Origin: Luteolibacter sp. LG18 | Lineage (GTDB): Bacteria > Verrucomicrobiota > Verrucomicrobiia > Verrucomicrobiales > Akkermansiaceae | DNA length: 64,000 nt | Assembly (NCBI RefSeq): GCF_036322585.1 | Contig: NZ_AP024600.1 | Coordinates: 4,526,001-4,590,000, forward strand | Reading direction: 5' to 3' | Part shown: positions 44,648 to 51,973 of the stretch, piece after piece | Numbering within the stretch: position 1 is the first letter of the stretch | Layout of the letters: each line of letters starts with the position of its first letter | Translations under genes and position numbers: made by a program | Notes under the pieces: generated by a model | The model's input: only the letters and a program-made list of their open reading frames with translations | What the model was told of the DNA's origin: nothing | The model's database searches: none

Positions 44648-45892
44648 TCACTTTGAACGGGGACCTTTGTCCATCGCAGGCAGGGGAAGGCCCTTCGGCT
44701 CAACCCCATCGGGGAATGCAGAACGCTTCCAGTCCTTGGGCGGAAGCAACGGGGAACCTTCGGTGGCGAGCGGATCGGGGCCGAAGGGTGCAAGATGTGT
44801 CAAAGCGTCTGGCGCAGCGTCAGATATCATGGCGCGAGGAACCGGAGCAAGCTGGAAGCGGGGCCGGGCAAAAACGAGGAGCAGTTCCTGCGTCTCTTTG
44901 TCGGTCTTGCCGAAAAACCCTTTCTCCTGCTCAACGCGCCACGACCGGACGCCACCAATGCAGGACCAACGGCCCGGCTCCAAGACAGCGGAGGTCTTGA
45001 GGACCTGTTCCCGGAGCTGTGGAGGGGTGCTAGCGTCCTTGGGCGCGAGATCGACGGTGCCGTTACGCTGCTCGATGTGAGCCCGGTATTTCCCGCCGGG
45101 GGCCTTATTGAGGGTGCCCGAAAGACCGAGGCCGACTTTCCGATATTCGAACGCGGTTGAAACGACACCCTCGGAACGCTGGAGGGTCGGAACCGGCACC
45201 TGGGTGTCGGCGGAGAACTCCCATTTTTCCCCGGTCACAGCACGCACCACGGGGGCGGAAACGACACGAACAGAACCGGTAGAGTCCTCAGCCGAGAAGG
45301 TAAGGGAAAACGCGTCATGAGAGAGTGTGAGGGACAATCCGCTAGGCTCCAGTTGGAAAGCGGAGAGGTAGCTGGCACCGTCCCTCATGAGCACAGAAAG
45401 GCCCCAAGAACGCACGTAGTCCTCTGAAAGGGCGATCAGGAGGAAATCTACGTCAAGCTGATCCTGCACGATATCCAGCCCCTTGGCGATCGACATGACC
45501 TGCTCAACGTAGATGACCGGACCGCGGATCAACCAACTGTTGGAGCCATGGTCAACCGAGATTTCCACGCCGCGGTCATCGGGCCTAGCACCAATGGTAT
45601 TGGCGCGGTCGAAAGGTGCCGGCGGAACGTCTCGGTTCTGAAACACGTAAAGCCGGTGGCAACCGTTCTCGACGGATGATGGAGGAGGGGTTCCAAAGAT
45701 GCTCAGTGGAGGGGCAGCAGGGCGCAGCAACGGGGGAACCTCGGCTGCAGGAGGTGCAGGCAGGGTCGGGAGCTTGGGAAGCTGCTCTTGCTGAACAGGA
45801 GCAGGGGCCTTTGGGTGAAGAACCTTGTCGAAGGAACGGAGTCCGAAAAACAGGGCAGCGGCAAGGCCGCCGATGATGAGGATGAGTCTCAT
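44648..45892 (-). CDS. Phage pIV-like secretin
   Basis: A 414-residue protein with an N-terminal hydrophobic segment (about 2-18) and a Pro-rich linker. A short N-domain-like region follows (W-L-I-R-G-P-V-I-Y-V-E-Q near 118), then a secretin core: V-R-V-V-S-A-P-V-V-R-A-V-T-G-E-K near 205 and Y-R-K-V-G-L-G-L-S-G-T-L near 245. It would form the outer-membrane pore through which filamentous virions leave. It overlaps the Zot gene by 4 nt (45889-45892) and is the last gene of the operon, the place of gene IV in M13. The C-terminal 80 residues are Pro-rich and unusual. Confidence 0.75.
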   Translation of the reverse strand: MRLILIIGGLAAALFFGLRSFDKVLHPKAPAPVQQEQLPKLPTLPAPPAAEVPPLLRPAAPPLSIFGTPPPSSVENGCHRLYVFQNRDVPPAPFDRANTIGARPDDRGVEISVDHGSNSWLIRGPVIYVEQVMSIAKGLDIVQDQLDVDFLLIALSEDYVRSWGLSVLMRDGASYLSAFQLEPSGLSLTLSHDAFSLTFSAEDSTGSVRVVSAPVVRAVTGEKWEFSADTQVPVPTLQRSEGVVSTAFEYRKVGLGLSGTLNKAPGGKYRAHIEQRNGTVDLAPKDASTPPQLREQVLKTSAVLEPGRWSCIGGVRSWRVEQEKGFFGKTDKETQELLLVFARPRFQLAPVPRAMISDAAPDALTHLAPFGPDPLATEGSPLLPPKDWKRSAFPDGVEPKGLPLPAMDKGPRSK

Positions 45893-46602
45893 TGTTCGAT
45901 GATTGCGGGCTTGCGGAACATGCGTTCGAGAAATCCGACCTTGGAAAAAACCGGCTCGTACTGAGGCATGCGCTCAAGAAGGGCTTTCATCATCGGGTCG
46001 TAGACCTGCGATGTTGAATAACAGTCGGTAACATAACGGGTTATCGGGGTTTTCCCGGTGGACATCACCATATCGGTCGCGGCATCGCACCGGGCCCAAT
46101 TGAGCGCGAAACCGGCCCACGCGGGGAGGGTGCCGAAAATACCGAACGAGACGTTGCGGTAGTCGCGGCACTTGTAAACGAACTCGGCGTGCCGACGCAT
46201 CTGGCCCCAGAGGTTTTCCCATGCCTGGGTGATGAGGTAGAGATCCACATGGACCTTGCGGGACTGAGAGACGAACGCTTTGACGTCGTTGAACTCCTTA
46301 TCCATGTTCTTGAAGTCCTCTGCCGAGTAGAACAGGTGCGCTTCGTCGATGTAGACGCTGAAAACGTGGCCCTTGCAACCGCGCTTGATCTGGTCATGGA
46401 AACGCCGGTTTTCCATGTCGAGGAGCGAAAATTGCGATGGGCAAAAGCGGTGACCCTTCCGCCAGCAGTATCGAGCAACGGCGTTAAGATCTAACTCCAG
46501 ATTGGAGGCGCAACCACGGCCCGCGCAGAAATGGTCAAGCATCTGCGTAAGGGCCATGAGGCTCTTGCCGCCCCCAACCTTCCCGGTGATTCCTTGGATC
46601 AT
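45889..46602 (-). CDS. Zonular occludens toxin (Zot)/pI-like assembly ATPase
   Basis: A 237-residue P-loop ATPase. Walker A is G7-K-V-G-G-G-K13-S14 and Walker B is Y-I-D86-E87-A-H. Zot/pI proteins drive filamentous phage assembly at the inner membrane. Start at 46602 puts Walker A at the N-terminus, as in the family, and overlaps the pVI stop (ATGA). The protein is shorter than M13 pI (348 residues). It ends soon after V-S-F-G-I-F-G-T-L-P-A-W and lacks an obvious transmembrane helix and periplasmic domain. Confidence 0.9.
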   Translation of the reverse strand: MIQGITGKVGGGKSLMALTQMLDHFCAGRGCASNLELDLNAVARYCWRKGHRFCPSQFSLLDMENRRFHDQIKRGCKGHVFSVYIDEAHLFYSAEDFKNMDKEFNDVKAFVSQSRKVHVDLYLITQAWENLWGQMRRHAEFVYKCRDYRNVSFGIFGTLPAWAGFALNWARCDAATDMVMSTGKTPITRYVTDCYSTSQVYDPMMKALLERMPQYEPVFSKVGFLERMFRKPAIIEQ

Positions 46603-46919
46603 ATCGAGGCGATGAGAGATTTCTTGACCCAGCGGAAAAGCATCATGCCCGCCCACACCAAGCCGTATTTTGCCGCGTATTGAAGCCCTTCCGAGGCTGG
46701 TACCCACTGGTTGATGCGAGACCAGTCCAGACCGACCGAGGCGAAATCAATCGTCTCGTGTCCCACCATCCCTTGCAGCCATTGCATGGCCTGCTCACCA
46801 CGGGCAGGGGCCCATTCCTGAATGAGCCACTTGAAAAACATCATAATCCCGGCGACCGGGACAAACATCCACGCGGTCTTAACCGTGGAAAACGCAATAC
46901 TCTTGAGCCATTCCCACAT
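46599..46919 (-). CDS. Phage pVI-like minor coat protein
   Basis: A 106-residue membrane protein with hydrophobic segments at about 16-34 and 83-97, and the ending R-W-V-K-K-S-L-I-A-S-I. Its position between the adhesin and Zot genes, and this topology, match pVI (DUF2523-type) of inoviruses, which caps the virion end with pIII. Its stop overlaps the Zot start. Confidence 0.7.
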   Translation of the reverse strand: MWEWLKSIAFSTVKTAWMFVPVAGIMMFFKWLIQEWAPARGEQAMQWLQGMVGHETIDFASVGLDWSRINQWVPASEGLQYAAKYGLVWAGMMLFRWVKKSLIASI

Positions 46920-46923
46920 ATTA

Positions 46924-48528
46924 CTATCCGTTTAGTAGAAGTTTCGCGACACCATAAGCCCAACAGGCTTTGACCAGAAGAAGGAGAATCGCCCGAATGA
47001 ACGGCGCGTGTTCCGTGGGGATGCGCATCGGAAAAGTTCCAACTGGAGTCGGAAAATTAACGACCCACTCACTAGAGACACCGGCGTTCAGGGGCGAGAT
47101 GGACAGCATCCCCGAAAAGCCTTGCGCGCTGGACTGGAGCTTGTTGACGCTGGACGAAAACCCACGCGCCATGTCATCGGCGTATTTGGTGGCATCGCCA
47201 TCCCCGGGCTGATTGAGGAACTCCCCCTTGGGGTTGGTGTCGCCCTCGGGAGGTTTGGGACCGGGAGCGCCGGGGCCGGGTGGGGTGGGGGTAACCTGAC
47301 CGGGGGACTTCACCTTGGGAGGGGGCATGGTGGAGCCGGAGCCTCCACCGTTATTTCCCCAGCCTCCACCGGGAAACCCATTGTTGGGGGGACCGGGAAG
47401 CTCGGGAGGAGTCATATCCGGACGGGTGCCCGGAGGATCCACGACAAGAGGAGGCTGGTTCGGATCGGTGGGCCCGGGAGTGGGAGGGGTGTAACCCTGA
47501 TCGGTCGCGCCAGTGGCAAAGCAAGGATCGACGTTTTCCGGTGCCGTGGGGTTCTTCGGCATGCCATTGACCTTGTTCGAAGTCGAAGCGTCGAAGGATA
47601 CATTGTTGCCCCACTCGGGCTTGCCCGGGGGGTAGATGAACGCGCGTCCGTAGCCGCTGCCGGGGTTGACGGAAACAGAACCACCACCAATCCCGCCGGA
47701 GTAACCGGGCGAGCCGGAGTGGATATACCAGGTATTGCCATCCTGATCTTGAATCGAGCCGGTGCCGGGGGGCATCCACGGCGGAATACCCGGGACATCG
47801 GGAGCGTGAACCGTGTTGTTCTTGGTGCCCGGGGGCCACTGGCCCGAATTGCCGTTGATGTTGTAAGACGGCGGGGGCTGATCGATGACGCGCCCCTGAT
47901 CGTCAATTTTGTATCCCGGCTCGTCCGTGATCAGCTTGTAATCCTTCTCGCCGGGCTTGGGTGGAAGGGCGCCCGGGGGCAAACGTCCCTTTCCCTGAGC
48001 AGGTCCACCGGGCTTGAGAGAGATAACCAGCGGGCAATCCCGCGTGAACTGAATAGGCGCACTCGCCTTGTAGGTGACGACCGCCTTGACACGGATGATG
48101 ATCGTTTGCGTATCTACGATGTTCACCGTAGATGGGTAGCCGCGGAAAAGGGCGAAAGTAAGAGAGTGGTCAATCTGAACCTGCTTGGGCGTGGAAGAAA
48201 AAGGACCCGTGGAATACTTGGCGAAAGAGCCGGAGCTTCCTGCGGCCTCCCCCCGAAAGCTCTTCTGTCGCGGGTCGGTTCCAGCACTGGGAACCGCGGT
48301 GACGTAATCAGGATTGGTGCCCCAATAGTAGTATTGGCCGGGATCGGTGCAGCCCGCGTAGCAGGTTTTTTGGGGGTAGATATTGAACTGAGCGGAGCCG
48401 GTGCTACCGCAGTCGATTTGGCCGAAATCAACCTCAACGACATCCTGAGCCATCAAGGCCGCATAGCAACCCAGAGCAAGCCAACAACAGGCAAGGCGAG
48501 CAAGACACCATTGAGGAAGGAAACGCAT
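46924..48528 (-). CDS. Phage pIII-like host attachment protein
   Basis: A 534-residue exported protein. A signal peptide ends near A-A-L-M-A (residue 27), followed by a Cys-containing domain (about 28-170). Long Gly/Pro-rich linkers follow (G-G-G-W-G-N-N-G-G-G-S-G near 385, P-T-P-P-G-P-G-A-P-G-P near 410). A conserved C-terminal domain ends in a membrane anchor (F-I-R-A-I-L-L-L-L-V-K near 510). Adhesin, glycine linkers and anchor are the layout of pIII, which binds the host pilus and TolA. The receptor is unknown. The start at 48528 provides the signal peptide. Confidence 0.8.
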   Translation of the reverse strand: MRFLPQWCLARLACCWLALGCYAALMAQDVVEVDFGQIDCGSTGSAQFNIYPQKTCYAGCTDPGQYYYWGTNPDYVTAVPSAGTDPRQKSFRGEAAGSSGSFAKYSTGPFSSTPKQVQIDHSLTFALFRGYPSTVNIVDTQTIIIRVKAVVTYKASAPIQFTRDCPLVISLKPGGPAQGKGRLPPGALPPKPGEKDYKLITDEPGYKIDDQGRVIDQPPPSYNINGNSGQWPPGTKNNTVHAPDVPGIPPWMPPGTGSIQDQDGNTWYIHSGSPGYSGGIGGGSVSVNPGSGYGRAFIYPPGKPEWGNNVSFDASTSNKVNGMPKNPTAPENVDPCFATGATDQGYTPPTPGPTDPNQPPLVVDPPGTRPDMTPPELPGPPNNGFPGGGWGNNGGGSGSTMPPPKVKSPGQVTPTPPGPGAPGPKPPEGDTNPKGEFLNQPGDGDATKYADDMARGFSSSVNKLQSSAQGFSGMLSISPLNAGVSSEWVVNFPTPVGTFPMRIPTEHAPFIRAILLLLVKACWAYGVAKLLLNG

Positions 48529-48606
48529 CGCAGGATCTCCGTTAGAAGTTGAATGTCGGTCATGGCCGGAGAAGGGGAGGGAGCCGAAGCCCCCTCCCCG
48601 TGGGGT

Positions 48607-48876
48607 TCAGGCACCCATGAGGCGCTTGCCGATGCGGACGGCGATCACGGCACCGATGGCGATCAACGCCACCGTGATCGCGGAGGTCACGATGCCACCC
48701 AGCGGGGTGGAAAGACCGTCGATGGCGGTCTTGACGTTGCTGATGCCTTCATTGTCCGCACGGGCGGCACCCGGAGCGAACGCAACGGCGGTGGCGACAC
48801 CCGCGAGGGCGGCGACCTGAGCCTTGCGGCCGAAGTTGCGGACGGAACTGACGACACGGAGGTACGTGGTTTTCAT
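48607..48876 (-). CDS. Phage major coat protein (pVIII-like)
   Basis: An 89-residue precursor. A long signal peptide ends in A-A-R-A (residue 40), giving a predicted mature protein of 49 residues beginning D-N-E-G-I-S. It has an acidic N-terminus, a hydrophobic core (I-V-T-S-A-I-T-V-A-L-I-A-I-G-A-V-I-A-V) and a basic end R-I-G-K-R-L-M-G-A. Mature pVIII proteins are typically 46-55 residues with this charge pattern, the basic end contacting the DNA. Start at 48876 (M-K-T-T-Y-L-R). The leader peptide is longer than in M13. Confidence 0.9.
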   Translation of the reverse strand: MKTTYLRVVSSVRNFGRKAQVAALAGVATAVAFAPGAARADNEGISNVKTAIDGLSTPLGGIVTSAITVALIAIGAVIAVRIGKRLMGA

Positions 48877-48918
48877 GTGTTTCTTTGTGTGTTGTTGGTT
48901 GATCCGGTCTAACAGATG

Positions 48919-48946
48919 CCCACGGCACGACCGGGTAAGCCGTGGG
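48919..48946 (-). terminator. Hairpin upstream of the coat protein gene
   Basis: Arms cccacggc and gccgtggg with a 12-nt loop. It lies between the 36-aa membrane protein and the pVIII gene, and an A/T run (aaattttt) adjoins its right side. It may stabilise the coat mRNA 5' end or act as a weak terminator; which one cannot be read from sequence. Confidence 0.45.
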
Positions 48947-48953
48947 AAATTTT

Positions 48954-49064
48954 TCAACCGCGAGCCAGACGAACGGCCCAACGGAAAACGACGACCACAA
49001 CCAGAACCCCGGACCAAAGGCCGAGGGCAGCAGTGAAGCCAGCAAGCATGTATTCAACGTCCAT
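48954..49064 (-). CDS. Phage small coat protein, pVII/pIX-like (36 aa)
   Basis: M-D-V-E-Y-M-L-A-G-F-T-A-A-L-G-L-W-S-G-V then L-V-V-V-V-V-F-R-W-A-V-R-L-A-R-G. The acidic start, one transmembrane helix and Arg-rich end have the size and shape of M13 pVII (33) and pIX (32). Its ATG at 49064 overlaps the preceding 41-aa gene by 11 nt; a second in-frame ATG is at 49049. Genes this short are easily missed; the position directly before pVIII is the main support. Confidence 0.7.
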   Translation of the reverse strand: MDVEYMLAGFTAALGLWSGVLVVVVVFRWAVRLARG

Positions 49065-49179
49065 CCAGCGTGGTCTTTCGATCGACAAACTTTCGGACCA
49101 GACGGACGGCGATCACCACCAGGACCAGCCACCAGTTCTCAAGGGCAACGATCTTAAATGCGTTCCAGAGCGGTTCCAT
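49054..49179 (-). CDS. Phage small coat protein, pVII/pIX-like (41 aa)
   Basis: M-E-P-L-W-N-A-F-K-I-V-A-L-E-N-W-W-L-V-L, then V-V-I-A-V-R-L-V-R-K-F-V-D-R-K-T-T-L-D-G-R. One helix is followed by a positive tail. It starts 6 nt beyond the stop of the 65-aa gene and overlaps the next by 11 nt, forming a tightly packed trio before pVIII, as genes VII and IX do in M13. Confidence 0.7.
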   Translation of the reverse strand: MEPLWNAFKIVALENWWLVLVVIAVRLVRKFVDRKTTLDGR

Positions 49180-49185
49180 GGCAGG

Positions 49186-49383
49186 TCAAAGAGGCGGTTG
49201 GGACTTGGCACCTCTGATGGCCAGCCAATGGCTGGCAGCCCAAGAAACGAGAAGGGCAACGAGGAACCCGGCGAAGAACCCGAAAATCAAACCTCCGGTC
49301 ATACCGCAGGTGTAGTAGCTGGTTCCAACGTCGAGGCAGACGGACAAAGCCTGCTCACTGGTGATTGCTTCGGCTCCAACCAT
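49186..49383 (-). CDS. Phage small membrane protein (65 aa)
   Basis: A 65-residue protein with one long hydrophobic segment, M-T-G-G-L-I-F-G-F-F-A-G-F-L-V-A-L-L-V-S-W, near 28-48. The N-terminal third contains two Cys. Proteins of this kind occur before the small coat genes in several inoviruses; the exact counterpart is uncertain. It is first gene of the structural block, downstream of a terminator-like hairpin. Confidence 0.6.
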   Translation of the reverse strand: MVGAEAITSEQALSVCLDVGTSYYTCGMTGGLIFGFFAGFLVALLVSWAASHWLAIRGAKSQPPL

Positions 49384-49423
49384 GGGAAAAGGACAGTTAT
49401 GTTTTTATTAAACAAGGAAAGGA

Positions 49424-49470
49424 AAGGGGGCTTGCCGTGCTCGCTCCGCTCGCATCGGCAATGCCCCCTT
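49424..49470 (-). terminator. Terminator between replication and structural modules
   Basis: Near-perfect arms aagggggc-ttgccg and cggca-atgccccctt form a stem of about 14 bp. On the minus strand it is followed by tttcctttccttgttt. It separates rep/ssb/63-aa genes from the coat genes and should limit read-through. The AT-rich gap behind it may hold the structural-gene promoter. Confidence 0.65.
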
Positions 49471-49475
49471 CGGCT

Positions 49476-49667
49476 TCACCCCAATGAAAAAGCACTCCCG
49501 TTCACCCACGGAATTTCCTCGCACACGAACCCGCTGCGGCCCTGTGGCTCGCCGTCGGGATACTTCTCCACGAAACCCTCGATGGCTTCGCGGCGGTCAT
49601 CGGCAAGGACTACGACACGCCCCGTAGGACGGCCGGAGATCCGGAGTTCAAACAGAAATGCTTTCAT
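49476..49667 (-). CDS. Phage hypothetical protein (63 aa)
   Basis: A 63-residue soluble protein: M-K-A-F-L-F-E-L-R-I-S-G-R-P-T-G-R-V, D-D-R-R-E-A-I-E-G-F near 24. It lies 12 nt downstream of the ssDNA-binding protein gene on the same strand. The beta-alpha pattern is compact, but I recognise no family. Confidence 0.5.
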   Translation of the reverse strand: MKAFLFELRISGRPTGRVVVLADDRREAIEGFVEKYPDGEPQGRSGFVCEEIPWVNGSAFSLG

Positions 49668-49679
49668 GGGAGAGAGGTG

Positions 49680-50042
49680 TTAACTTTCGATGTCGAACGA
49701 GACTTGCCCGTCGTTGATGCGGGCATTGACGACCTTGAAGGTCACTTTCGCGGCGATCGGGACCGGACCGAAGTCGGCCACCTTGTCCTTGCGTTCAGCG
49801 CACTGGACGGCCTTGTTGCCGGTCCAAAGCTGGATGCGACGTTGGGCGAACGAGTAGTCCTTGCCCTTGGCCGACTTACCCGAGAACTCCCGGGGCTCGT
49901 CGGCGGACAGGATCACGCCGCAGATGCGGACGCCAAGGTCAGCGCCGGTCAGCAGGTCCGCAGCGTCTCCCCGGCCCGCTGCAATATCGCGGCTCGAACG
50001 AGTGTCAGACGGTTTTGGTTGAGCAGGTGTTGCAGTTTCCAT
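49680..50042 (-). CDS. Phage single-stranded DNA-binding protein (pV-like)
   Basis: A 120-residue protein. After a flexible, Pro-containing N-terminus (about 1-25) comes a small beta-barrel: L-G-V-R-I-C-G-V-I-L near 36, F-S-G-K-S-A-K-G-K-D-Y near 53, and V-T-F-K-V-V-N-A-R-I near 99. Order and size fit gene V-type helix-destabilising proteins, which coat phage ssDNA before assembly. The call leans on position directly after rep. Its first 94 nt overlap the 3' end of rep in another frame. Confidence 0.65.
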   Translation of the reverse strand: METATPAQPKPSDTRSSRDIAAGRGDAADLLTGADLGVRICGVILSADEPREFSGKSAKGKDYSFAQRRIQLWTGNKAVQCAERKDKVADFGPVPIAAKVTFKVVNARINDGQVSFDIES

Positions 50043-51079
50043 GTGTCAGTAGTGGTGTGTCGTTGGATCGTGTAGGCCGGGGCTACATAGGAATTCACCC
50101 CGAGCCCGACCGCCCCGGAGTGCAAAGCATCGAAACAAACGCGGTCGAAGAACTGACCGCTGATGCAGGAAAGGAGGATCACCGCCGAAGCGACGTAACG
50201 GCCCGTCTTCTTGCGTGCTACTACCTGCACAGTAGAAGCGATGCGTTCGGCCACCTTGCGGGCCGGACGGGGAAGGATGCAGGACGACGGATTGCCAGAA
50301 GCGGGAGAGGGGGCAGGTTGGGCCTTGGTGTAGAAGCCCGAGGACGTTTGCCAGAACCGAGCCCGCGAAAAGGATTGCGGCTTTTCAGCCGGGGAATCCG
50401 CGGCCTTGAAGTAGTCGAGGAACCACGCCGGAGCGGCCCACGACATCGAGTCCTCAAAAAGGTCCTGCTCGCCATCATCGCCCGAACGCACCGGCTTGAA
50501 GGCATACTTGAACGAGTAAAGGAAATCGTCCCCCCGGACCCGCTCGACATTGGCGCGGCCCAATTGCCAGAGGACGCCAACGGCTTTCATCTCGTCCTCT
50601 CTCATCTTGGTCTTGCGCTCGACCAACAGATGCCAGTGCGGCCAGCCGTTTTTCTGGAACTCCAGTTTCCAACACCAGCGGGCCGAATCGGACCACAAAC
50701 CGGCATCCCGGCAGGCGGCGAGGAACTTCCGCATGCGCTTGCGGGCGACGATATACGCCGAGCACGGATCGTCCTGGAAGAGATCGGGATTCACCGTGAG
50801 CGTGATGAAGCGCCAGTTGGTGAAATCCGGCAGGCCCTTCGCCTCGATCATCCGGCGTTTGCGGAGAACGCCCCCGGTGGTGAACCAGTTGGGAGCGGAG
50901 TAGGCGCGAACGTGGATCACGTCAGAGGGACGCGGCGACGATGCTTCCTTACCTGTCCCACTTGCGCTTTCAGCACGTCGCCGCGCCGTGGGGGAAATCT
51001 TCAGTTCATACTGAATCGGGCCAGCCGGACGGTCGCCGGTTTCGGCAGGGAGATTCGACGGATTAGGGGCGTATTCCAC
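49949..51079 (-). CDS. Phage HUH replication endonuclease (rolling circle, two-tyrosine type)
   Basis: A 376-residue initiator. Motif 1 is F91-I-T-L-T95, the metal-binding HUH motif is H148-W-H150 in G-W-P-H-W-H-L-L-V, and motif 3 is Y188-S-F-K-Y192-A-F-K195. This Y-x-x-K-Y-x-x-K spacing equals the paired tyrosines of phiX174 gpA. Such enzymes nick the plus strand and restart replication. The start is GTG at 51079; the N-terminal 60 residues are disordered, so a later start is possible. The C-terminal half has a hydrophobic stretch (Y-V-A-S-A-V-I-L-L-S-C near 306), odd for this family. The 3' end overlaps ssb by 94 nt. Confidence 0.85.
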   Translation of the reverse strand: MEYAPNPSNLPAETGDRPAGPIQYELKISPTARRRAESASGTGKEASSPRPSDVIHVRAYSAPNWFTTGGVLRKRRMIEAKGLPDFTNWRFITLTVNPDLFQDDPCSAYIVARKRMRKFLAACRDAGLWSDSARWCWKLEFQKNGWPHWHLLVERKTKMREDEMKAVGVLWQLGRANVERVRGDDFLYSFKYAFKPVRSGDDGEQDLFEDSMSWAAPAWFLDYFKAADSPAEKPQSFSRARFWQTSSGFYTKAQPAPSPASGNPSSCILPRPARKVAERIASTVQVVARKKTGRYVASAVILLSCISGQFFDRVCFDALHSGAVGLGVNSYVAPAYTIQRHTTTDTWKLQHLLNQNRLTLVRAAILQRAGETLRTC

Positions 51080-51416
51080 TTGGTGCTTCGGATCTGCACA
51101 TCGCCAATGCGACCGCAGACCGGACCAAGGGGCACGCCCCTCCTGTCATGGAATCAGGTTCAATCACCATCCCCTTGATCCGGTTGCGGCCCGGGCAGGG
51201 AAGTGTAGCCACGGAGGTACAGTCCTCCGCCCAAGTTGCCGATGTTATGTTTCATTCGTTGTGATTGCGCTCTTACACGCACCGGCCTCTTACCTCCGGA
51301 TCACCACCACAAGGCAGCGATGAACGACCAAAACCACAACTCACCGGAAAAGGTCAAACCTTTTTTCGGATTTCTTTACCTAACACCCGCTGGCCCTACG
51401 GGCACAAAATCGGACA
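51080..51416. other. Phage region upstream of rep
   Basis: No convincing gene; a 31-codon minus frame (51160-51255) and a 13-codon one are noted but unsupported. A short hairpin, aaaaggt and accttttt, is at 51348-51365. Blocks 51243-51258 and 51285-51297 reappear inverted at 51853-51891 on the other side of the next gene. Confidence 0.45.
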
Positions 51417-51794
51417 TCAGATATCGAGGTCATCCCAGCCCTCGATTTCCACCGAATCGCGGTCGGCGGACGAGGTCATTTTGAAGACTGCAATAGGCGG
51501 AACTCCCGCAATTTCTGGATACATGCTTTGAAACTCGCAAACGTAATAGCGCTCCGAGGACAGCAGGTATTCGGCCCGGGGCAGGACGGAGGCAAGCCAC
51601 TGGTATTCGGCGGAGTCCGTGACGGGCGGAAATACTACGGTTCCAGTAGAACTAAAAAAACCACAGTCGAGGGACAGGCGACCCTTGGCGAGAGCCTCGC
51701 GCTTTCCGGATCGGCCACAGCAAACCACCACATCGGCTGATTCTGGTTGCGACATTCTCTCTGTAATCGAGCTGAAATCTGGAAGTCCGCTCAT
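51417..51794 (-). CDS. Phage hypothetical protein
   Basis: A 125-residue acidic protein: M-S-G-L-P-D-F-S-S-I-T-E-R-M near the start, V-V-V-C-C-G-R-S-G near 22, S-A-E-Y-Q-W-L-A-S-V-L-P near 61, and an acidic end E-G-W-D-D-L-D-I. It is soluble and first on the minus strand next to the right attachment site, where early or superinfection-control genes often lie. No family recognised. Confidence 0.5.
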   Translation of the reverse strand: MSGLPDFSSITERMSQPESADVVVCCGRSGKREALAKGRLSLDCGFFSSTGTVVFPPVTDSAEYQWLASVLPRAEYLLSSERYYVCEFQSMYPEIAGVPPIAVFKMTSSADRDSVEIEGWDDLDI

Positions 51795-51809
51795 GGTTCA
51801 AAAAAGAAC

Positions 51810-51839
51810 GCCCCGGGGAGGTAGTAGGCTCCCCGGGGC
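51810..51839. terminator. Bidirectional terminator-like hairpin
   Basis: An 11-bp perfect stem (gccccggggag and ctccccggggc) with an 8-nt loop, followed by aaattttt on the plus strand and by ttcttttttg on the minus strand. It could insulate the prophage from the host flank. Confidence 0.65.
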
Positions 51840-51973
51840 AAATTTTTGCCGGGGAGGTAAGAGGCTCCGTCGGCTCGAATGAAACACAACAAGCACCGGA
51901 TCAGGGTGGCTTGAAGCTGACGGGAGAATGCCAGATCCTTCGGTTTGGTCAACAAGAAGAATCTTGTCAATTA

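Noticed and set aside
51160-51255. 31-codon minus-strand frame upstream of rep
   Set aside because: No ribosome binding site or membrane helix; part of its start coincides with the inverted block shared with 51876-51891, so it is probably repeat sequence.
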